A stretch of 37,490 nucleotides of DNA from Roseiflexus sp. (GCA_017743475.1 JAGHYV010000047.1:1-37490); one strand, 5' to 3'. Shown: positions 1 through 9,112, counted from the stretch's first letter. Program-made: numbers and translations. The notes: generated by a model not told the origin, from the sequence alone.

Positions 1-64
1 GACAACAATTGCAAACCCTCTGTCAGGTCAACATGTCCAAACAGAACTGATCACCCGGAAACGT

Positions 65-81
65 GCATCCCGCGCGGATGC
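65..81 (-). terminator. small hairpin after the GH4 stop codon
   Basis: A 6-bp stem (GCATCC / GGATGC) with a CGCGC loop lies directly against the stop codon of the minus-strand glycosidase. No convincing T-run follows, so it is at best a weak terminator or an mRNA 3' end structure. Confidence 0.3.
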
Positions 82-1488
82 TCATACATACGCTGGCAAC
101 CAGTCACCGTGCGCGGCGATCAGGTCATCCACCAGCGCCCAGATTTGATCCAGGTCGAGCTCGGCGGCGGTATGCGGGTCGAGCATCGCTGCGTGGTAGA
201 TGTGATCGCGTTTGCCGGTCAGCGCCGCCTCAACAGTGAGCGCCTGGACGTTGATATTGGTTTGTATCAGCGCGGCAAGATGGGGCGGCAACGCGCCGAT
301 CTTCGTCGGCTGGACGCTGTTTTTATCCACCAGACACGGCACTTCCACACAGCATCCCTGTGGCAGGTTGTCAATCAGACCATTGTTCGGCACGTTGCCA
401 TAAATAACACGCGGTTGACCCGTTTCCATACTGTGGATGATCAGCGAGCCGTATTCGTGGCTGCGCACGACCTTTCCCGCCTCCAGGTCTTCGGCAGCTG
501 TGATGACATACTCGATGAACTCATCAGTCAGATACGGGTTGGTTTTGGCGCGCGCATGCATCATCGCGCGCAGATCGGCGCTCGTCGCTTCGGGATGGTC
601 GAGTTTGTACTGCACGAATTCCCAACCTGCCAGTTGCATCTCGCAGCGACGGATATACTCGTCCAGCGGAATATTGAAACGCTCGATCAGGTCAGGGCGA
701 TCGCGCTTGATGAACCAGGGCGTGTATTCACTGAAATGCTCACTCGATTCAGTGACAAAATAGCCGAGGCGACGGAAGACTTCATACCGCACCCGATTCC
801 ACGGCGGCACACGCCCTTCGTCATAGACCTTGCGGATGAGCGGGTAGAGGTCTTCGCCGTTGCGTTCGAACCGCAGGTAGAACGCCATGTGGTTGATACC
901 GGCGCAGATATAGGTGATCTCCTCAACCGGTACGCCAATATCGTGCGCCAGTTGTTCGGCAGTGCCCTGCACGCTATGGCACAAGCCTACGGTCTTGATC
1001 CGGCTGGCACGACTGATCGCCCAGCAGTTGATTGCCATTGGGTTGACGTATTGCAGGAAGGTGACGTCCGGGCAGACCTCTTCCATATCCCGGCACATCG
1101 ACAACAGCACCGGAATGGTGCGCAACCCGCGCATAATTCCGCCGATGCCGAGGGTGTCGGCGATGGTCTGGCGCAAACCATACTTCTTCGGTATCTCGAA
1201 GTCGATCACGGTGGCAGGTTTGTACCCGCCGACCTGGATCATACAGATTGCATAGTCGGCGCTGTCGAGCGCGCGCCGGCGATCCGTCGTCGCTTCAATC
1301 GTTGGGCGCGCATCGAGCGCTGCCGCGACTTTGTGCGCCACGATCTCGGAGGTGCGCAGGCGCTCCGGGTCAATATCGAACAACGTCAGAGTCGCGTCAG
1401 CAAGTTCGGGGAAGCTCAGAATGTCGCCCATCAGATTTCTGGCGAACACAGTGCTGCCCGCACCGATGAAGACGATTTTTGGCGGCAT
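82..1488 (-). CDS. glycoside hydrolase family 4, alpha-galactosidase/alpha-glucosidase (MelA/AglA-like)
   Basis: This 468-residue cytoplasmic protein looks like a complete NAD+- and Mn2+-dependent family 4 glycosidase. These enzymes cleave alpha-galactosides or alpha-glucosides by a redox-assisted elimination. Visible marks are the N-terminal nucleotide-binding stretch IVFIGAGSTVFARNL (residues 5-19), VNPMA near 148-152, the metal-ligand cysteine in GLCHSVQG (Cys170) and the partner histidine in GINHMAF (His200). I chose the ATG at 1486-1488 because AAGAGG sits about 8 bases upstream; an in-frame start six codons earlier has no such site. The gene stands alone, with a decayed region upstream. 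The family call is firm; the sugar specificity cannot be read from the sequence. Confidence 0.93.
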   Translation of the reverse strand: MPPKIVFIGAGSTVFARNLMGDILSFPELADATLTLFDIDPERLRTSEIVAHKVAAALDARPTIEATTDRRRALDSADYAICMIQVGGYKPATVIDFEIPKKYGLRQTIADTLGIGGIMRGLRTIPVLLSMCRDMEEVCPDVTFLQYVNPMAINCWAISRASRIKTVGLCHSVQGTAEQLAHDIGVPVEEITYICAGINHMAFYLRFERNGEDLYPLIRKVYDEGRVPPWNRVRYEVFRRLGYFVTESSEHFSEYTPWFIKRDRPDLIERFNIPLDEYIRRCEMQLAGWEFVQYKLDHPEATSADLRAMMHARAKTNPYLTDEFIEYVITAAEDLEAGKVVRSHEYGSLIIHSMETGQPRVIYGNVPNNGLIDNLPQGCCVEVPCLVDKNSVQPTKIGALPPHLAALIQTNINVQALTVEAALTGKRDHIYHAAMLDPHTAAELDLDQIWALVDDLIAAHGDWLPAYV

Positions 1489-1550
1489 TGGGAAACCTCT
1501 TTGCAAGGCGATTCTGTACTACAGACGTGGCTATTATGCCATAACCTACA

Positions 1551-1673
1551 TTGTCTATATGCGACGCGCGAAGTTATTCGCTCAGCGCAGCATCGAATGC
1601 ACGAAGTCTACCGTTGTCTGCACGCGACGCGCGATGTCATTCGCCGCTGGCAGCATGAGCGTCATTACGGTAT
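1551..1673 (+). repeat. imperfect tandem duplication, 63-bp period
   Basis: Two imperfect copies begin at 1551 and 1614, each opening with TTGTCT and sharing the core GCGACGCGCGA, then ATTCGC and a GCAGCAT block. The period of 63 is a multiple of three. It lies between the glycosidase start and the metallo-beta-lactamase remnant and probably reflects local duplication in decaying DNA. Confidence 0.6.
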
Positions 1674-2237
1674 AATCGTGTTACCAGTTGCAACTCCGCG
1701 TGGAAACGAACTCCATCTGCCAGCGCCCAACCGCGCCGATCTCGAACGTGAAGGGGTTGTCTTTGTCGAGCGGCGCGATCCGTCCTTCTGATCGACAATC
1801 GGGTGCTGGTGACCGGACAGGTGGAGCGTGTCACGTCATTTGAGCGGGGCATGCCCGGACACCTCGCACGGGACAACGACGGTGATTGGGCGCCGGATCC
1901 GTGGATCTGGGACGATCAGGCGCTGGTTGTCCATGTGCGTAACCAGGGGTTGGTCGTGCTGTCCGCCTGCAGCCATTCCGGGATCATCAACATTCTCCAC
2001 TATGCCCGCAAACTGACCGGCGTGAACGACATTTATGGCGTCATCGGCGGTCTGCACCTCTCTGGACGGGTGTTCGAGCCGATCATTCCCGATACGGTCG
2101 CCGCACTATCCGACATGGCGCCGAAGCTGGTGCTGCCGGGTCACTGCACCAGCTGGAAAGCGCAACACGCGATTGCGCGCGCCTTGCCTGATGCCTACGT
2201 GCAGACCTGTACCGGGACGCGCGTTCGTGTGGGGTGA
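1650..2237 (+). pseudogene. metallo-beta-lactamase-fold hydrolase, 5'-truncated and frameshifted
   Basis: The C-terminal two thirds of an MBL-fold metallohydrolase, of the type annotated as dihydropterin-ribofuranosylaminobenzene phosphate synthase, can be read in two frames. The first part (about 1650-1791) gives GNELHLPAPNRADLEREGV and VERRDPSF and ends at TGA 1789-1791. The second starts directly after, reading IDNRVLVTGQVERVTSFERG, and runs to 2237. Loss of one C near 1790 explains the break. The later metal-ligand regions survive (SACSHSGIIN, GGLHLSG, VLPGHCTSWKAQHA), but the N-terminal HxHxDH region is missing upstream. The gene is therefore broken both by truncation and by a frameshift. 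I am confident of the family and of the pseudogene status; the 5' limit is approximate. Confidence 0.8.
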
Positions 2238-2239
2238 TA

Positions 2240-3473
2240 GGACTCTTTGTTCTTGTTGGGCCGCTCACCGTAACCACGGGCGCCGACGTTCCTGTGACAG
2301 CAGTTCCGAATCGTAGGGCATGCACACCATACAACTCACCCGCAGACGACGGAGCGGGCAGCGTCGTAGTCGGCGGAACGCCGAGCCGCTCCATCTGCTC
2401 AAGTTCGATCTGGTACCCTTCCAGACATCGGATTGCACCATACAACGTTTCGATCTGCTCAAACGCCGTTTCCGGGCGCTTCAGGAAGCGATTGTCATCG
2501 TTTAGTACGGCTTGCAGTCTTCTTCTGAGGTCACTTAGAAATCCCTACTCGTTTATGGCTGGCAGCCTGCTTCTGAGGTCACTCAGAAATCCCTCCTCTG
2601 GCGGATCGTCACGTAGTGACGGCGGAAACTTTTCTCGCCTGATGCCTTCCCTGGCAATCCGCCAGATTGCAGCAGGCAGGTCTTCAAGAATCTCCTCACT
2701 GATGAGGGAAGGTCATTCTTCCGCCAGCGCATCAGCAGCGCCGGTCGCCGGAGTGAGATGCCGGTCTCCGGATGCAGCACGAGCGCCGGTTCGACGCCGA
2801 TGACCATATCGTACTAGAGCCGGAGGTATGGTTCGATCACACGCTCGCGTCCCTCGGCAAGATGCCGCCGGGCGAAGTCGTTCCCCCCAATTCGAGATAA
2901 CAATGCATCGCCCCGACCCGCGCCAGGATCATCATCTTCAGCAAAGGGACGACCGTCCATCCCTCGTGCAACTCCATATCGAGCCGACCGCGATAGTAAC
3001 TTCCAGGAAGGAAGCGAGCGCCTGCTCTGCGCTGCTCCGCCGATTGCGAGGGTTTTGCATCTCCCGTAGCGTGCGCAGCAGGTCGAGCGCTTCGGAAAAC
3101 CGGGCATCGACCGTCAGATCAATCTGTGTGCTGATCTTCGCCAGCATCTGCTTGATTGCTTCAAGTTCCTTCCTGATCGCTTCCAGACGCTAATAGATGA
3201 TTGCAAATGTACCCACGGTCACGCCAATCTGCAGAAACGACAGCGACACGCTGAGAGTATTCAGCGCAAGCGGACGGAGCAGCAGGGTAGAGAGTGCCGC
3301 AGGCGAAACATCGCCAGTCTGACGCAGCCAGGCGATCACCTGCTTGTTGTCGGTTCGACGAACAACGCCGCCGACAAGTTCGAGGCGCCGGAGTTCAAAC
3401 CGTCGATAATTCTGGGGGCAAGTTCTGCGTCAGATCCGAGCGTTACGGTGGTGATCGGTACGGATGCTGCCAT
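2240..3473 (-). pseudogene. decayed gene of unknown function, multiple frameshifts and stops
   Basis: A roughly 400-residue protein can be pieced together on the minus strand across several frames. It begins at ATG 3471-3473 with AAGGAG 8 bases upstream and reads MAASVPITTVTLGSDAELAP. A frameshift in a C-run leads to NYRRFELRRLELVGGVVRR and VIAWLRQTGDVSPAALSTLL, then a hydrophobic stretch near 3205-3260 (SLSFLQIGVTVGTFAIIY). An in-frame TAG follows, then RLEAIRKELEAIKQMLAKI, likely helical or coiled coil. Further pieces include DLTVDARFSEALDLLRTLRE, MVIGVEPALVLHPETGISL and FLKRPETAFEQIETLYGAI. I do not recognise the family. The layout suggests a membrane segment followed by a coiled coil and a long helical C-terminus. 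The intact start signal argues for recent inactivation. The C-terminal limit near 2240 is approximate. Confidence 0.65.
2523..2593 (-). repeat. 48-bp tandem duplication inside the decayed gene
   Basis: The segments at 2523-2545 and 2571-2593 are the same 23 bases apart from one substitution, with a 48-base (16-codon) period. On the minus strand each encodes GFLSDLR-RL. The copy read first ends in an in-frame TAG, so the duplication is part of the damage to this gene. Confidence 0.7.
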
Positions 3474-3630
3474 CGATGCTGCTCCTTTTCACACCAAAAC
3501 ACCGGTTGCATAAGGATTACGGAGAAAACCGCTCGCCACTGCTGGCAGGTGCGGCGCTGCTCAGACATTTCCCATTCCATTATATGCGAACGCTGTGACC
3601 GATATGGTCACATTTCCCGCCGATGTGTCA

Positions 3631-3790
3631 ATGAGTCCACTGCAAAAAGGGTAGGTCACCGCTGAGGTGCAGCGTTCGCAGCGGCGAATTCCATAGCGGG
3701 TCACGCACCCGCATGCTGCGCCATGCATCCATCATGGTTCGTTTTTAGGGTTCTCCGTGCCCTCGGCGTCTCTGCGGTGCGTTTTTGCAG
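3631..3790 (+). repeat. 160-bp dispersed repeat, copy 1
   Basis: This segment matches 35125-35284 base for base in length (160 bp), with about 12 differences by eye. It starts ATGAGTCCACTGCAAAAA and ends GTGCGTTTTTGCAG. The ends are imperfect inverted repeats of each other (CTGCAAAAA near the left end, TTTTTGCAG at the right, plus an ACCGCYGAG block), as in a MITE-like element. It lies 57 bp upstream of the metallophosphoesterase start and may carry its promoter. The flanking 3474-3630 shows nothing else recognisable. Confidence 0.85.
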
Positions 3791-3847
3791 CGAAGTTAAT
3801 CATGGTACTATACACAAGATCGCATCACTCGTATCACCTGGAAACAT

Positions 3848-4729
3848 ATGAAAATCGCCGTTCTCGCCGACATTCATGGCAACCTCCCCGCACTCGCAGC
3901 CGTTGCCGCCGATATTGCCGCCTGGAACCCCGACGCCGTCGTCGTCGGCGGTGATGTGGTCAACCGCGGTCCGTCTTCCGCTGCGTGCCTGCGCTTCGTC
4001 CAGGAGCGCTGCGCCGACAGTGGATGGCGTCTGATCCGCGGGAATCACGAAGATTATGTCATTTCCGTTGTGCGTGATCCGACTGATCGCCCTGGCATCG
4101 AGGGGGCAATCCGACGCAATGTGCGCTGGACGGCGGATCAACTCGGCGCGGCAGCGATAGACCTGGAAAAATTGCCGGAGATCGTGCGGCTCCGCGATCC
4201 TGCTGGCGGTGAGGTGCGTATCGTGCATGCATCGATGCGTCACAACCGCGACAATGTGCTGGCAACCACTCCCGATGACGAACTGCGCGAGCAGATTGCG
4301 CCGCCCTGCCCGCTGATCGTCGTGGGGCATACGCATCGTCCACTCATCCGACGGATCGACTCAACGCTGGTCGTGAATGTCGGTTCGGTTGGACTGCCGT
4401 TCGACGGCGATACGCGCGCGTGTTATGGACGTATGGAGTGGCGCGGTGGGGTCTGGCGCGCTGACATCGTGCGCCTGCCGTATGACCGCGAACGGGCGGA
4501 GTACGATTTTATTGCGACCGGGTATCTGGACACCAGCGGTCCCGTGGCGCGACTGGTGTATGATGAGTTCCGCACCGGCTGGCCCCGTATTTACACCTGG
4601 GTGTCGCTGTACCGTGAACCGGTGCTTGCGGGCGAACTATCGGTCGATGAGTCGATTGACAAGTTACTGGCGCTCTGCGATGGCGGACCACCCCCCGACT
4701 GGAAACAACCAGCAGCGCCACTCTCCTGA
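3848..4729 (+). CDS. calcineurin-like metallophosphoesterase (YfcE/ApaH-type)
   Basis: The 293-residue protein carries the full set of binuclear metallophosphoesterase motifs: ADIHGN (Asp8, His10), GGDVVNRGP (Asp36), IRGNHEDY (Asn66, His67), VHASMRHN, and GHTHRP in the second half. These ligate two metal ions for phosphoester hydrolysis. The layout resembles bacterial phosphodiesterases of the YfcE/MJ0936 group, with about 80 extra C-terminal residues of unclear role. There is no signal peptide, so it should act in the cytoplasm. The ATG at 3848 directly precedes the first motif; the ribosome-binding site is weak (TGGAAA). It stands alone between a dispersed repeat and a hairpin. The substrate is unknown. 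Confidence 0.9.
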   Translation: MKIAVLADIHGNLPALAAVAADIAAWNPDAVVVGGDVVNRGPSSAACLRFVQERCADSGWRLIRGNHEDYVISVVRDPTDRPGIEGAIRRNVRWTADQLGAAAIDLEKLPEIVRLRDPAGGEVRIVHASMRHNRDNVLATTPDDELREQIAPPCPLIVVGHTHRPLIRRIDSTLVVNVGSVGLPFDGDTRACYGRMEWRGGVWRADIVRLPYDRERAEYDFIATGYLDTSGPVARLVYDEFRTGWPRIYTWVSLYREPVLAGELSVDESIDKLLALCDGGPPPDWKQPAAPLS

Positions 4730-4819
4730 ATGATCCTAGCAATGGACGGTGGGCGTGTGGAAAGGCGAACGGCGCACGCAGGCGGGTGTGAGGGCGTGGG
4801 GACGAAAGGCGAGCGCAGG

Positions 4820-4842
4820 GGGGTGCAGCAGGGCTGCGCCCC
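4820..4842. terminator. GC-rich hairpin between convergent genes
   Basis: A 10-bp stem, GGGGTGCAGC / GCTGCGCCCC with one G-T pair and an AGG loop, lies between the end of the metallophosphoesterase (4729) and the end of the minus-strand HTH gene (4842). It has no T-run. It may act as a two-way terminator or be a REP-like palindrome. Confidence 0.4.
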
Positions 4843-5276
4843 TACTGTGGATCGCTGTCATTTGCCTCGACGTGGATGGCAGTGGCGTCGTTCCGGGATT
4901 CACCTACGCTGGCACTGTCGCGCCGCTCGCACGTTGCTGCACTGCGACAATGCATCCCGGCAGTTGTGCGCATTGCTCGGACGTTACGTGCGGGTGCACT
5001 AGCAACATCTTCCGTCGGCAGGGCGACTTCATTTGCCACCTCCGCCAGCCACGTCAGAAACGTTTCACGTGCGCAGCGCCACACGCCAAATCGTGTCACC
5101 TGCACACCTGGCAGAGCATTGCGGCGCAACAGGTAATGAAACCATGCTCGTCCAAGGCAGGCAATCGCATCGTGCGAGGTCAGCACCAAGGGTAAGGCAT
5201 CGCCACCGCCGCACATGCGGAGACGCTCCTGTGCCCGACGAGCGCGGCTGGCTGCTGATTGAGGTCGTGGAGCCAC
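4842..5276 (-). CDS. small excisionase-like helix-turn-helix protein (putative)
   Basis: The 144-residue reading frame starts at GTG 5274-5276, preceded by AAGGAG with 7-base spacing, the best argument that it is expressed. The central part reads LTSHDAIACLGRAWFHYLL then ALPGVQVTRFGVWRCARETF and LTWLAEVA. This is the usual order of an excisionase/MerR-like helix-turn-helix: two helices, a short wing carrying the VxRFGxWRC stretch, then a helix. The N-terminal 30 and C-terminal 55 residues are low-complexity and unlike any domain I know, so the true gene may be shorter or its 3' part degraded. An upstream ATG at 5297 is possible but lacks a site. No integrase or phage gene is nearby, so the role is unknown. 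Confidence 0.45.
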   Translation of the reverse strand: MAPRPQSAASRARRAQERLRMCGGGDALPLVLTSHDAIACLGRAWFHYLLRRNALPGVQVTRFGVWRCARETFLTWLAEVANEVALPTEDVASAPARNVRAMRTTAGMHCRSAATCERRDSASVGESRNDATAIHVEANDSDPQ

Positions 5277-5352
5277 TGTAGCACTCCTTTTTATCATTAG
5301 ATACAGTCATTGTCGGGATGCGGTCAACGGTGAGATGTGACTCAATTTTTGT

Positions 5353-5526
5353 TTAGCACGCCAAACTCACGCCCTCAAACGTCACCAGGCGGACTCGGCG
5401 ACGCTTGACTTCGGTGCGTCCAGACAGACAGCATCCGGTACAGGCAAGAATCTGTCGGACATGGGAGAGTCTCAGCAAAAACCGGAATACGGCAATCAGA
5501 CTGGGAGGTGCGACGATACGGGCAGG
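5353..5526 (-). pseudogene. orphan coding fragment, 3' end of an unknown gene
   Basis: An open stretch on the minus strand runs from just after a TAG (5527-5529) to TAA (5353-5355). It reads PARIVAPPSLIAVFRFLLRL, SHVRQILACTGCCLSGRTEV and KRRRVRLVTFEGVSLAC. The composition looks coding, with a CxxCC cluster and a basic patch, but no start or ribosome-binding site is visible. I read it as the tail of a lost gene. The rest of 5277-5844 shows nothing I can interpret. Confidence 0.25.
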
Positions 5527-5844
5527 CTATTCCATACAATGGGCAATCCTTTCAGGCTTCGGGGAAGCGATGCGCTCTTACAGCAATATGCTGTAGGTCG
5601 GCGACGGCGTCCAGTGAAGGTGCGCTGTATGATCCGGTCGGCAAGATACCATGAACCTGCCTTTCATAAAAGAGGTCGTTGTGTCTAGATACAGCAGGAC
5701 AAGCGGGGGATTAGCGGACATGACTAAAGTCACATAACGCTACGAGTCTGTTGCATCTTTGCGGTGGAATGACTTTGAGAAATGGACGCTATCAGTATCG
5801 ACGGTAAAGCCGCATGGTCGCTGCTACCAGACGCAATGAGCGTG

Positions 5845-6330
5845 CTACCAACCTGGAGGAGCGGTGACCATTGTCATTGTCATCAACTGTGGGCGTCGCA
5901 GCAACAAGGTGTAGCGTTGGATGGTCGGATGCGGAACCTCGAGGCGCGGCGTATCAACCACGTGGGGCACGTCCAGATAGTTGCCCAGTACACGGCGAAG
6001 CATCGAACGCTCAAAGGGGACGCGAAGGCTCCCATCCGCGCCGAGCGCATCGGCAAACACATCGAGATCAGGAGCGGAGGACAGGAAGATCACCGGAACA
6101 TTGCGGGTGGACTGATCGGCGCGCAGGAAGAAGTAGATGTGTGGATTGTCGATGGCGCCGGTCAGTTCGAGAAGGATAACATCCGGCGATGCCTGCCGCA
6201 CTGCCTGCCGGAGCGCATCATTGAGACGGGAGCATGGGAACGGGTACAGGGTATGCCCCCAGGTAGCGATCTCTTCACGCACTGCACGCACCAGTGAGAC
6301 TGTATCGGACAGGCAAACAACGCACGCCAT
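5845..6330 (-). CDS. atypical response-regulator receiver domain protein
   Basis: The protein is 161 residues, close to a single receiver domain plus a short tail. It shows the alternating beta-alpha pattern of CheY-like domains: MACVVCLSD at the N-terminus, PDVILLELTGAI (49-60), NVPVIFLSSAPD (77-88) and ALGADGSLRVPFE (95-107). The phosphorylated Asp expected after the ILL strand is Glu55, and the conserved Lys before PF is Val104, so normal phosphorylation is unlikely. It may be a constitutive or pseudo-receiver. The start was chosen at ATG 6328-6330, preceded by GGGAGG with about 8 bases of spacing. It stands alone with no histidine kinase nearby. Confidence 0.7.
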   Translation of the reverse strand: MACVVCLSDTVSLVRAVREEIATWGHTLYPFPCSRLNDALRQAVRQASPDVILLELTGAIDNPHIYFFLRADQSTRNVPVIFLSSAPDLDVFADALGADGSLRVPFERSMLRRVLGNYLDVPHVVDTPRLEVPHPTIQRYTLLLRRPQLMTMTMVTAPPGW

Positions 6331-6766
6331 AGATGCTTCCTCCCTCACAACCTTATTCTACTGAGTACAAATGCAGATATGCACCGGAAAGATACGTGCT
6401 AACGCGCATGAGGTCTGAATCCGGATCATTCACAAGACTGAAATCAGGTAACTGTTCACTCCTGGGGTGACACGTGCACCTGGAAGTGAGAGCGTCCCGC
6501 CTTCGTTGCATCTACAAGGGAAAGATACCCTTGCTTCTAGAAGGAATGTGAACACTTACGAGATCAGGAGCGCCCGGTGCACAGACCGCGATCGTGGTCA
6601 AATGACCGCAAAAATAAGGTTGCAATCTTGCGCGCTTTATGTCAGAATAAGAACTGTCAACGAACCCGGTCAGCGGCGTACTGCTTATCCACGCCACAAC
6701 ATTCCGAACTATCTGCCAGTTCATTCACGTCACATCGGTGTCCAGGAACGTTGCTGTTTCGCAAGC
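6331..6766. other. intergenic region, nothing recognised
   Basis: These 436 bases hold no reading frame with a credible start, no convincing terminator with a T-run, and none of the dispersed repeats found elsewhere. A short 6-bp hairpin (CAAGGG / CCCTTG) near 6518-6536 is the only structure seen. Confidence 0.4.
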
Positions 6767-7309
6767 TCAGGGTGCAGCAGCGACGTACAACACGCTGATC
6801 GTTCGTTGGTTTGCGCCACGGCACGGAGCGATACCGCTGGACAAAACATTGCGCCAGAAGTCCTGATGGCGCCAGTTCGGTCGAAGCGTCGCTTCGATGA
6901 CGAGTGAACGCGGATAACCCAATACTGGATCGTATGTGGCAAGGACACGAATGTGCGTTTCACACACGCATCCGTGCACGCCACAGACCGGCGTTACAAC
7001 GCCGTCGCCTTCGGCAACGAGGAAGAGCGTTTCGATCGTACGCGCGCGAAGGTTGCAACTGTCGCGGTACCTGCCAGCAATCTGTCCCTGTCGCACCACT
7101 ACGTCATAGGTGCAATTGCCATCTTCAACCACCAGGCGGTAATCGCGAAAGGGACGTTCTTCCCACAAGGCGCGCGCCGCAATACGTTCACGCGCTCTGG
7201 TCAGACGTTCCTGTTCGCCAGTGCCAATCCAGGCGCTTATGGCGAGATACAGAACCAGAATCAGCGCCAGTCCGATGAGAAGCAGTGTGGTGTGATGTGT
7301 GTTTCTCAT
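6767..7309 (-). CDS. membrane-anchored DUF6174-like protein
   Basis: This 180-residue protein starts with a hydrophobic segment (residues 8-28, TTLLLIGLALILVLYLAISAW), probably an uncleaved anchor with the rest outside the membrane. The soluble part has the pattern of DUF6174 proteins: RDYRLVVEDGNCTYDVVVRQ, then a turn and RYRDSCN, followed by a predicted beta-rich domain. Cysteines at CTY, DSCN and PVCGVHGCVCET could form disulfides outside the cell. I preferred the ATG at 7307-7309 over one 18 codons upstream because it leaves a normal signal-anchor; no strong ribosome-binding site is seen for either. The gene diverges from the lipid-synthase operon across about 165 bp. Its function is unknown. 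Confidence 0.7.
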   Translation of the reverse strand: MRNTHHTTLLLIGLALILVLYLAISAWIGTGEQERLTRARERIAARALWEERPFRDYRLVVEDGNCTYDVVVRQGQIAGRYRDSCNLRARTIETLFLVAEGDGVVTPVCGVHGCVCETHIRVLATYDPVLGYPRSLVIEATLRPNWRHQDFWRNVLSSGIAPCRGANQRTISVLYVAAAP

Positions 7310-7474
7310 GATGCGCAGTGTACTGCAAAAGTTACAGACAGGTGAAGACTTCTTTCCATACAATAGATGGTTCTTTCCCGCATGGCGCAGTGCGCATCGC
7401 TACAATCTGCAACGGATTTCCGTGAAGTCAGGTGCAAAGTGTACCGTGCGATACGTTGTGAGGAGGAGCAGGCA

Positions 7475-9112
7475 ATGACCACTCTGGACGTTGAAACGCT
7501 TGATATGGTTCTGGCGACGCTGCGCGAATATGCAGCGCGAAAGTTGACGCCCGAATATCTCCGCCATCTCGACCACAACGACGAATTTCCCGCCGAAGTC
7601 CTGAAAGACCTGTACGATCCCGACAAACTGGGCATTCACCTGTTGTTCATTCCAGAGGAGTACGGCGGTCTGGGTGGCGGCGCCTATGACATTTACCGGG
7701 TTTCGGAGGCATTGGCTGCAATCGACCTCGGCATCGCCACTAGCGTTCTGGCGACATTCCTCGGCACTGACCCGATTACGGTCGGCGGCACCGAGGAGCA
7801 GAAGAAATACTGGATGGGGCGCATTGCCAAGGAAGGCTTGCTCGTTGCCTACGGAGCAACCGAGCCGCAAGCCGGTTCCGACCTGGCGACGCTCACCACT
7901 AAAGCCGTGCCTGTCGAGGAAGATGGCAAAGTGATCGGTTACAAGATCAGCGGGCGAAAACAGTGGATCTCGAATGGCGGCGTCGCGAAGATTTATACCA
8001 TTCTTGCAAACGCGCCAGGTGGCATTTCCTGGTTTATCGTCGAGCACGATGCACCCGGCTTCACCAAAGGCAAACCGGAGGACAAGCACGGTATTCGTGC
8101 CTCCAATACTGCAGCGCTGTTCCTCGATGAGGTCTTCGTACCCGCTGATCGACTAGTCGGCGGCGTAGAAGGCAAGGGACTAGCGCAAGCGGCAGCGGTT
8201 TTTGGGTATACCCGCCTGATGGTCGGGTCGTTTGGACTTGGCGCTGGCTGGGAAGCAATGCGTCGTGCTATTCGCTATGCGCAAACACGCGTTCAGGGCG
8301 GAAAGCCGCTCAGTCAGCAGCAGGGTCTGACCCACAAACTGATTGTGCCGAACGTTGCGCGGCTTGAAGCAGCGCGCCACTACATTGAGTGGGTCGCCGA
8401 AACGATCGACAGCGGCAACGATCAGCAGCAGACCGAAGGTGCCGTTGCGAAGTATATGGCAACCGAAGCTGGCAACAAGGCCGCTGAAGATGCCATTCAG
8501 GTCCATGGCGGCTACGGCTACACCAAAGAGTACATGGTCGAGAAGATCAAGCGTGATGTGCGCATTACCTGCATTTATGAGGGTACGTCCGAAATCATGG
8601 AATGGACAGTTGCGCGCGATCGCTGGCAACTCCATCTAAAGACCAAAGGTGCGTACTATCACGATTGGGCGGCGCGGGTTGAACAGGCGCATCAGCGCGA
8701 TCCAAACAGTGGTGCAAGTGTCGCTGCACTGGCGATGCACGCACTGGCGAATATCCTCGAACGCGCCCGAATCGACCGCCTGACGCGTAATCAGCACATC
8801 CTGTTCCGCCTTGGTGAACTGATCTCCTGGGCAGAAACTGCAGCAATCTTCAGTGAGCGCGTAACTAGCAAACCAACAGTTGCCTCCGGTCTCGATACGC
8901 TGACTGAACAGGCGCTTGCACGCATTTTTGCGCGTATGGCAGCGCACAAGGTGATAACGGATGGGCTTGCCTGGCTGATCGGTGCCGGTCAGACCGATCC
9001 GAACCTGGCAAATACGCTCAACCTGCCTGCCGTCTTTGCAGCGCAGGCAGGGCAGATCGCAGATATGGACTTTGTTGCGGCGAAACTGGTCGAGGCATTC
9101 CCGGCAACCTGA
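7475..9112 (+). CDS. acyl-CoA dehydrogenase family protein, first gene of the lipid operon
   Basis: A 545-residue FAD-dependent acyl-CoA dehydrogenase. Visible marks are the helical N-terminal domain, [12 protein letters not shown], the middle beta domain with [11 protein letters not shown] and QWISNGG, and a C-terminal domain with [17 protein letters not shown] and IYEGTSEI. The Glu of YEGT is the catalytic base position in medium-chain enzymes. About 120 extra C-terminal residues beyond the classic fold resemble the long-form family members. The ATG at 7475 is preceded by GAGGAG; longer upstream starts are less likely. The synthase gene follows after 13 bases. In this setting it may introduce or tune double bonds on the product or a precursor, or stand in for a missing enoyl reductase; that role is inference. 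Confidence 0.93.
   Translation: MTTLDVETLDMVLATLREYAARKLTPEYLRHLDHNDEFPAEVLKDLYDPDKLGIHLLFIPEEYGGLGGGAYDIYRVSEALAAIDLGIATSVLATFLGTDPITVGGTEEQKKYWMGRIAKEGLLVAYGATEPQAGSDLATLTTKAVPVEEDGKVIGYKISGRKQWISNGGVAKIYTILANAPGGISWFIVEHDAPGFTKGKPEDKHGIRASNTAALFLDEVFVPADRLVGGVEGKGLAQAAAVFGYTRLMVGSFGLGAGWEAMRRAIRYAQTRVQGGKPLSQQQGLTHKLIVPNVARLEAARHYIEWVAETIDSGNDQQQTEGAVAKYMATEAGNKAAEDAIQVHGGYGYTKEYMVEKIKRDVRITCIYEGTSEIMEWTVARDRWQLHLKTKGAYYHDWAARVEQAHQRDPNSGASVAALAMHALANILERARIDRLTRNQHILFRLGELISWAETAAIFSERVTSKPTVASGLDTLTEQALARIFARMAAHKVITDGLAWLIGAGQTDPNLANTLNLPAVFAAQAGQIADMDFVAAKLVEAFPAT

Noticed and set aside
109-1791. 560-codon open frame on the plus strand opposite the GH4 gene
   Set aside because: It is the antisense shadow of a clear family 4 glycosidase in high-GC DNA. 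Only its last portion (about 1650-1791) has real coding sense, as part of the MBL pseudogene.
5782-6297. 171-codon plus-strand frame
   Set aside because: Antisense to the receiver-like gene, no ribosome-binding site, no recognisable domain.
6467-6907. 146-codon plus-strand frame
   Set aside because: Low-information sequence partly antisense to the DUF6174-like gene; no start signal.
7359-7406. Two TACAAT boxes as promoters of the lipid operon
   Set aside because: Neither has a -35 box at proper spacing; too weak to list.
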